From NCBI GenBank assembly GCA_039707465.1, contig CM077645.1, forward strand, positions 160,973,503 to 161,037,502: a DNA stretch of 64,000 nucleotides. The letters run 5' to 3'. This document shows positions 58,233 to 64,000 of this stretch, in pieces. This stretch comes from Rhabdophis nuchalis (Eukaryota; Chordata; Lepidosauria; Squamata; Natricidae). Each line of letters opens with the position of its first letter. The stretch's first letter is position 1. The notes beneath the pieces are model-generated. The model was not told the DNA's origin, did no database searches, and saw only the letters and a list, made by a program, of their open reading frames with translations. Position numbers and translations under genes: made by a program.

Positions 58233-59573
58233 ACAACAAACTACCGTCCGGTCTCCAACCTTCACTTTCTGGCGAAGGTTGTAGAGAGTGTGGTGGCACA
58301 ACAGTTTCCCCGTCACCTGGAGGAAGTTGATTATCTGGACCTGCGCAAGTCCGGCTTCCGGCCCGGGCACAGCACCGAGACGGCATTGGTCGCGTTGGTA
58401 GATGATCTCTGGAGGGCCAGAGATGGGGGTTGTTCCTCCATCCTGGTCCTATTAGACCTCTCAGCGGCTTTTGATACCATCGACCATGGTATCCTATTGC
58501 ATCGGCTGGAGGGGTTGGGGGTGAGGGGCACCGTACTGCGGTGGTTCTCCTCCTACCTCTCCGGTCGATCGCAATTTGTGTTGGCAGGAGAGCAGAGGTC
58601 GACCTCGAGACACCTCACATGTGGGGTGCCTCAGGGGTCGGTCCTCTCGCCTCTCCTGTTCAACACATATATGAAGCCGCTGGGCAAGATCATCCGTGGT
58701 TTCAGGGTAGAGTACCACCTCTACGCTGACGATACGCAGCTGTATATATCTACCCCAAACCACCCCAACGATGCCGTAGCGGTGATGTGCCAGTGCCTGG
58801 AAGCCGTGCGGGCCTGGATGGGAAGTAACAGACTCAGACTCAACCCGTCCAAGACCGAGTGGCTGTGGTTTCCGGCATCCCGGTACAACCAGTTGACTCC
58901 ATCACTGGCCATAGGGGACGAACACCTCACCCCTGTGGATGGGGCACGCAACTTGGGTGTCCTCCTGGATACCCAGCTGTCTATGGAAGATCAAGTGACA
59001 GCCGTGGCCAGGAGGGCATTTTACCAGGTTCGCCTGGTACACCAGTTGCGTCCCCTATTGGATCGGGATGCCCTTTGCACAGTCACTCATGCCCTCGTGA
59101 CATCCCGACTGGACTACTGCAATTCTCTCTACATGGGGCTCCCCTTGAGGTGCACCCGAAGACTTCAGCTTGTCTAGAATGCAGCCGCGCGAGCAATTAT
59201 GGGAACCTCGAGGTTTACTCATGTAACACCGCTCTTGCGCGAGCTGCATTGGCTGCCTGTCGTCTTTCGGGTGCGCTTCAAGGTGTTAGTTATCATCTTT
59301 AAAGCGCTCCATGGCACGGGACCTAGTTATCTGCGGGATCGGATTCTGCCCCATACGTCCCTGTGGCCGATTCGCTCCCACAGAGAGGGACTTCTCCGGG
59401 TGCCGTCCACCAGGCTATGCCAGCGGGCGACGCCCAGGGGAAGGGCCTTCTCTGTGGCGGGCCCAGCCCTCTGGAACGACCTTCCCCCCGAAATTAGAAC
59501 AACTACGGACCTCCGCTCCTTCCGTCAAAAATTGAAAACACACTTCTTCTGCTTGGCCGGCCTAGGTTAGTCT
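58233..59573 (+). pseudogene. L2-type ORF2 fragment: RT and C-terminal domain with one in-frame TAG
   Basis: The frame encodes a reverse transcriptase of the L2 group within the CR1 superfamily. It has NYRPVSNLHFLAKVVESVV (RT-1), LLDLSAAFDTIDHGILLHRL with catalytic Asp at 58455-58457 (motif A), CGVPQGSVLSPLLFNTYMKP (motif B) and YADDTQLYIS at 58722 (motif C). The C-terminus has LDYCNSLYMGLP, NAAARAIMG, LLRELHWLPVVFRV, and ALWNDLPPEIR and ends CLAGLG. The only disabling change I see is TAG at 59175-59177, where relatives usually have glutamine (LVQNAAAR), probably CAG to TAG. Downstream sequence stays in the same frame, with no frameshift across about 447 codons. It is not a host gene. Confidence 0.9.
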
Positions 59574-59761
59574 TCCGTCTTTTAATTAGGTTTAGAGGAT
59601 TGTAAAGTAATTTTAGTATAGGGGGCTTTAGCGCAGGGATAATCTTGTTTAATTCTTATTTTAGCTATTTATCTATTTATGTATTTTGTATTAGTATTTT
59701 TAATTTTCCCTGTGCACCGCTCCGAGTCCCTTTGGGGAGAGGAGGCAGTCTATAAATAAAA

Positions 59762-59762
<1 letters not shown>

Positions 59763-59830
<68 letters not shown>
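59763..59830. repeat. (ATT)n tail of the L2-type LINE
   Basis: Sixty-eight bases of perfect ATT following TATAAATAAAAT, as in the sibling copies. Confidence 0.96.
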
Positions 59831-59831
<1 letters not shown>

Positions 59832-60092
59832 AAACATTAAAAAAATTTAAAAATGTAAAAATAACAATAGTAAATGCGCATAACAATAAACAATGGATAT
59901 ACAATAATTTTAAATTTAAAAGATGAGTGGAGAGGGAGCAGAAAGCACAGCGGGGAGGTGGGGGCGGCAAATTAGACCCGCAAACACCTCCACTAATGTA
60001 GTTCCCTATTCGGCCCTTAGGCCAACTGGTAGAGCCTCTAAATACCTTTTTTCTCTTTTTTTCAATTATAAATTTAGAGTTAGGGTACAGTG
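59831..60092. other. Short unassigned segment between two mobile elements
   Basis: AT-rich sequence, then a GC-rich piece (about 59925-60040) with GCACAGCGGGGAGGTGGGGG and TCGGCCCTTAGGCCAACTGG. It looks like a fragment of another repeat but I cannot name it. Confidence 0.4.
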
Positions 60093-60491
60093 TAGAGATA
60101 GTCCCCAAGTTATGGCCGCAACTGAGCCCAAAATTTATGTTGCTAAGTGAAACATTTATTAAGTGAGGTTTGCCCCATTTTATGACCTTTCTTGCCACAA
60201 TTGTTAAGTGAATCACTGCCGTTGCTAAGTTAGTAACGTGGTTATTAAGTGAGTCTGGCTTCCCCATTTACTTTGCATGCCAGAAGGTCACAAAATCTGA
60301 TCACATAACCCCCACACATTGCAACCATCATAAATATGGACCAATTACCAAGCATCTGAATTTTGATCTTGTGATCATGGGGGTGCTGCAATGGCCATAA
60401 GTGTGAAAAATGGTCATAAATCACTTTTTTCAATGACATTGTAACTTTGAACAGTCATAAATGAACTTTGGAAAGTTGAGGGCTACCTGTA
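60093..60491 (+). mobile_element. 399-bp non-autonomous TIR element (GTAGTCC family)
   Basis: The left end is TAGAGATAGTCCCCAAGTTA and the right end is AGTTGAGGGCTACCTGTA, inverted and TA-flanked. The interior has TATGTTGCTAAGTGAAACAT, TTTTATGACCTTTCTTGCC, TTGTTAAGTGAATCACTGCC, CCATTTACTTTGCATGCCAG, and CATAAGTGTGAAAAATGGTC. It has no coding capacity. A more diverged copy in the opposite orientation lies at 41106-41505. Confidence 0.82.
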
Positions 60492-60508
60492 TAGACCAAT
60501 AATCAAAT

Positions 60509-60595
60509 GGTCGGTCGGTCGGTCGGTCGGTCGGTCGGTCCGTCCATCCATCCATCCATCCATCCATCCATCTATCTATCTATCTATCATCTATC
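60509..60595. repeat. Compound tetranucleotide array GGTC, CATC, TATC
   Basis: GGTC units (60509-60540) pass through a CGTC unit into CATC units and then TATC units. The array ends directly at the 5' end of a SINE. Neighbouring blocks differ by single substitutions. Confidence 0.95.
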
Positions 60596-60597
60596 TA

Positions 60598-60825
60598 TGG
60601 TGGTGCAGTGGTTAAAATACAGTACTGCAGGCTACTTCTGCTGACTGCCAGCTGCCAGCAGTTTGGCAGTTTGATCCTCACCGGCTCAAGGTTGACTCAG
60701 CCTTCCAATCCTTCCGAGGTAGGTAAAATGAGGACCCAGAATGTTGAGGGCAATATGCAGACTCTGTAAACAACTTAGAGAGGGCTGTAAAACTCTGCAA
60801 AGCAGTATATAAGTCTAAGTGCTAT
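60598..60825 (+). mobile_element. tRNA-derived SINE (family 2), plus strand, near full length
   Basis: It starts GGTGGTGCAGTGGTTAAAAT, then ACAGTACTGCAGG, an A-box-like head. GCAGTTTGATCCTCACC is B-box-like. The body has CAAGGTTGACTCAGCCTTCC, AAAATGAGGACCCAGAATGT, GAGGGCAATATGCAGACTCT, and the end is AGTCTAAGTGCTAT, continuing into a TATC array. There is a small duplication, CTGCCAGCTGCCAGCAG. Confidence 0.87.
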
Positions 60826-60834
60826 ATCTATCTA

Positions 60835-60899
<65 letters not shown>

Positions 60900-60917
60900 G
60901 TATCTATCTATCTATCT
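60824..60917. repeat. TATC / TGTC array (GATA and GACA) at a SINE 3' end
   Basis: Three TATC-type units lead into 13 TGTC units (60837-60888), followed by TATC units with one TATG interruption. On the other strand these are GATA and GACA, the two motifs of the snake Bkm satellite. The array continues directly from the SINE terminus. Confidence 0.95.
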
Positions 60918-63900
60918 AATCTATTTAAGATGTGAGTGCCATTCCTTACAAAAACTTTCCAGAGCACCATAAAATAAAAAGATAAAACAGAGGGAGTGGC
61001 ATATGCTGCCTGTATAAAAGCTTGTTTTAGGGGAGAGCAGAAAAACCACAATGGGAAAATTTTTTCAAAATACTCCCTGACTGAATTCTCTCAGCTCTCG
61101 AGGGGAATCTCAGAACTGGTAGCCACTAAGGGCAGGTGTCAGTGTGGTCTACACAGTGTTCAGAGTAATAAAATACTATATATTACTGCCGTATATATTT
61201 CCTAATTGGTTAGCGATGAAACATGGCTATATGTACATTGATTGTTCACATATTGTGTGCGTCCATTGCCAAAAGTATGAGATAGCTTGCTTGTGGTAAC
61301 TCACAAATTATTATTATGCTGTTGGTAATAGTTGAGGTTCCGCTATCATTTTTCAACCGCACAACAGAAATCTATAAATGAAAATAAGCAAGCTGAGAGG
61401 CTCACTGTAAGCAAGTTCCTAGACAATAGTCCAAAGAAACTCAAGGGAGTATTCCATGTAAAGGAAAAGGCTTACAGAAATAAATATTGGGGCTTTTAAA
61501 AAAAAAGTTGATCATATTTTGCTGCTGAAGCCAATTCTAGATTGAATAAAAAAATGTTTCAGGCTATGAGGATTATGGGTCCATGATGGTGATGCTATAT
61601 GACTTTATGAAAATAGATAGCTCAACGTTCAGTTTGCAAGAGGGGAGCGTTGAAAAGAAATAACCATATTAACTTACTGGGAAAATCGTCTTTTATTTTA
61701 ACCCTTCTATTTCCAAAAAGGAGGGAAATTGCACCACCGAAAATAACCATTTATTTTATTGGTAATATGTTTAACGTTAGGAAACTTCAAAAATTGGGCT
61801 ATAGAGCAGAACTTAGGCATGGCTTATTCAACCTCACTGTAAACATGCTTTGAAAAATTACAAGCAAGATAGAAATTGTAACCTGGTCAGTTTCGAAGTT
61901 TTGTATCTGGTAAGTTGAAGTGGCAGAGAATGACTTCCCCTTGCTGAATTTAAGCTCTTCATCATTTGCGGAGAAAAATTCCCATGTAGATCATTTCTGA
62001 GTAAACTGCTTACTGCTACAATTCATCACCTTACACCATACTGTTGATATTTAAGCAGCTGTCTTCCCAAGTTAATTTACCTGGGATGGCATAACTACCT
62101 GAAATTTATTTAGTGATGGTGTAGTTTCTTCTTCGATTTACCAAGTCAGCTAATGAATACAATGTTAGCTGATTAGTTGTATATGCCTTAATTGATTAAC
62201 CAATTAAATCAATATACATTTTCACAAGGATAAAAAACTGTTTTGTAAGAAAGCCATACATTTTTGCGCTAAAATAATAGAGCTATAATTAACAGCCAAG
62301 CATCTCCTAGATGGAGAGAAGAGGAATGTCATTTAAGAACGTAAAGGACATTAGAAATTGTAAAGAGACATGCTACCAGATGCTCTTTGAAGTTACAAAG
62401 ACATATTTCCCTTAGGCACATCCTAACTGGCAGGCTGAAATTGGAACAGTTCAAATATTTAGATTTATCATAATTTATCATTTTGGGGTAGAGTGAAAGC
62501 ATTCTCATGCTTCATAAAGTCAGGGTGTACTGGTTGCTTGTGCCTACTATTTAAGAAGGGGAAGAATAGTTGCTTCTGCATGAGAGTTTACTAGAAATCT
62601 CTAAAGAAATTTTAAGAAACCGAGAGGACCAACTGTTGTGATAAAACTAACAGTTATGATAAGATAGCATCTGACTTGAGTTAGATTTTCGCAGGAAGTT
62701 GCCTGAAATGTGATGTTAAAACTAAACAAATGATTACTAGGAGCTGCTTAAGATATTTACTTGCAAACTGGATAGGGTCTGTTTCAAATTCCATCCTTTT
62801 GTACAGGCATGGTGACCAAATAGAAAATATCACTGAGACAGCTGATCACATCTGTATAACTTGAAATCATGACCCACACATTAGAATTCTTAGTATATGT
62901 TTGAAACAGGTTGTGGCTTTGTACAGCAGTGGGTTATATCAAGTCACTCTTTCTCAAAGCGTGTCAAAATAAAATGTAGGAGCACTTAGTAAGACAGTCC
63001 TAAAGCGCACTCACATGGGGGAGGTATGAGTTGGTGCCTCAACAGAGTGTCCCTCTGTATAAATGTCCCACCAAAAGCGTACCAGTACTATCACAAACAC
63101 AGAACAGAAAGCATTAATAATACCTTCACACAAAAAGTAGCTCAAGCAGATCTAACCCAATACATTTTCAAAGCAATCATGGAGAAAGAGTAAGCCACAT
63201 GCCTAATTGTGTCCTTAATTATTACGCTGGGTTCTGGAAAACAGAATCAGCAAAATGAAATGTTGGCTGCAGCTACTGCTCTGTGTCCTTTTGCAAAATG
63301 AATATATTCACTTAAATTGAAATTTTAAAACGTTTGTCCCTCTGTATCACTTTTCAGAGTTCAGATTGCACTGTGGTCACCTTAATGTTTGTGTGGGCTG
63401 TAATTATCAAAGCGTTTATGCGAAATTAAAAACACTAAAAGAAGTAAGATTGCAACATTTTGTCCGCAATGGGCAAATTAAAATGGGTTCTCTTTATATG
63501 AACTCTTACAGAGAAAACTATTACAAGAAGCACAGTGTTTCAGTTTTAATATAAGAGTTTCTCTCTGTAGGGTTGCAAATTTACACACATCACATATATG
63601 GATGTTACACAACTTTGTCTGGAATTTCCAACTCTCTCTATTTCCCTCAGGCTCCTCATGGCAGAAGCTTGAGATAATGGGAGTTTATGGTATTTACATG
63701 TACTATTCAGAAGTGTTCAGAAATGCAACTCTACACACACACACACACACACAAATTAGTTTTGTTTTTCAACAAATACTCTGCTATTCCAAGTTTGCTA
63801 TTACTAGCATATACATTTCCCTTTCAAACCAGGCCTGCAATTATTTTTTTTAAAAGAGTAAATACTTTTTCAAGCTGACCTTGATCCAAGTAATTACACA

Positions 63901-64000
63901 GACATATTCTACAGTTTTCCTGACTGGTTTATAGACATACATTCCTACTGCCTTCTTCTGGGGCTTTCTTTTTTTAAAAAAAAAACTTAACAATTTAGCC
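60918..64000. other. Unannotated, single-copy-like sequence
   Basis: Apart from a CA run (63734-63753) there is no recognised repeat. The frames of 60-83 codons have no domains. The low transposon content is compatible with conserved noncoding or intronic DNA, but that cannot be tested from the window alone. Confidence 0.5.

Larger units (their letters stand above)
58233..59830 (+). mobile_element. L2-type LINE, 5'-truncated, with (ATT)n tail
   Basis: It enters ORF2 at TTNYRPVSNL, runs through the RT and C-terminal regions to a TAG at 59571-59573, and has a 3' UTR of about 190 bp ending in CCGCTCCGAGTCCCTTTGGG and TATAAATAAAAT. A perfect ATT tail follows (59763-59830). The endonuclease and ORF1 are missing. 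Two further 3' ends of the same family are in the window (11540-11982, 13785-14256). GC content is clearly higher than in the surroundings. Confidence 0.93.

Noticed and set aside
60509..60917. Repeat-spacer pattern that might suggest a CRISPR array
   Set aside because: These are tetranucleotide microsatellites and a SINE in a vertebrate genome.

Overview
This window looks like intergenic or deep-intronic nuclear DNA from a squamate reptile, most likely a snake. I found no exon of a host gene that I can defend. Base composition is AT-rich, and every long reading frame is a transposon, a microsatellite or chance. The lineage call rests on repeats: a Sauria-type SINE with a tRNA-like B box and a BovB-like tail, CR1 and L2-type LINEs, many short hAT-like foldback elements with 8-bp target duplications, TIR elements that start TACCGTATTTTTCGGAGTAT or a variant, and abundant tetranucleotide arrays including GATA and GACA.

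Layout. 1-2978: a pentanucleotide array, then unannotated sequence. 2979-9075: a hAT-like element, a GGAT array, a truncated TIR element fused to another element (4804-5260), and a 695-bp palindromic TIR element followed by a tRNA-derived SINE (8160-9075). 11465-14474: two L2-type 3' ends in head-to-head orientation and a hAT-like element. 16446-25002: four foldback or hAT-like copies, a 790-bp TIR element and a Sauria SINE. 25003-28533: mostly single-copy AT-rich sequence. 28534-30053: a 5'-truncated CR1 LINE whose reverse-transcriptase frame is still open. 32066-34902: a hAT-like element, an L2-type RT relic and SINEs. 36562-37852: a 1.29-kb relative of the 790-bp element, swollen by GGTA/GA arrays. 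39508-43487: a TC array, TIR and LINE tails, and a SINE carrying a foldback insertion. 44535-45407: a LINE 3' end joined to a coding-like fragment with two KKRRAP motifs, resembling cordon-bleu (COBL/COBLL1) proteins. 45408-52632: mostly single-copy. 52633-52830: a three-stage compound tetranucleotide array. 54562-56683: a SINE split by a TIR element, a CR1 tail, and a hairpin split by a hAT element. 58233-60917: a dense cluster made of an L2-type LINE with one amber stop, a 399-bp TIR element, and a SINE between tetranucleotide arrays. The rest, to 64000, is single-copy-like.

How the parts relate. There are no operons or interacting genes. The two LINE reading frames (CR1 and L2-type) encode the only recognisable enzymes. 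Non-autonomous DNA elements and SINEs depend on enzymes encoded elsewhere. Several nested insertions give relative ages. The best candidates for something undescribed are the KKRRAP retro-fragment joined to a LINE tail, the large palindromic TIR element with an internal minisatellite, the array-bearing TIR pair, and the hAT-split hairpin at 56397-56683. Family names come from recognition of consensus-like sequence, not from a database search.
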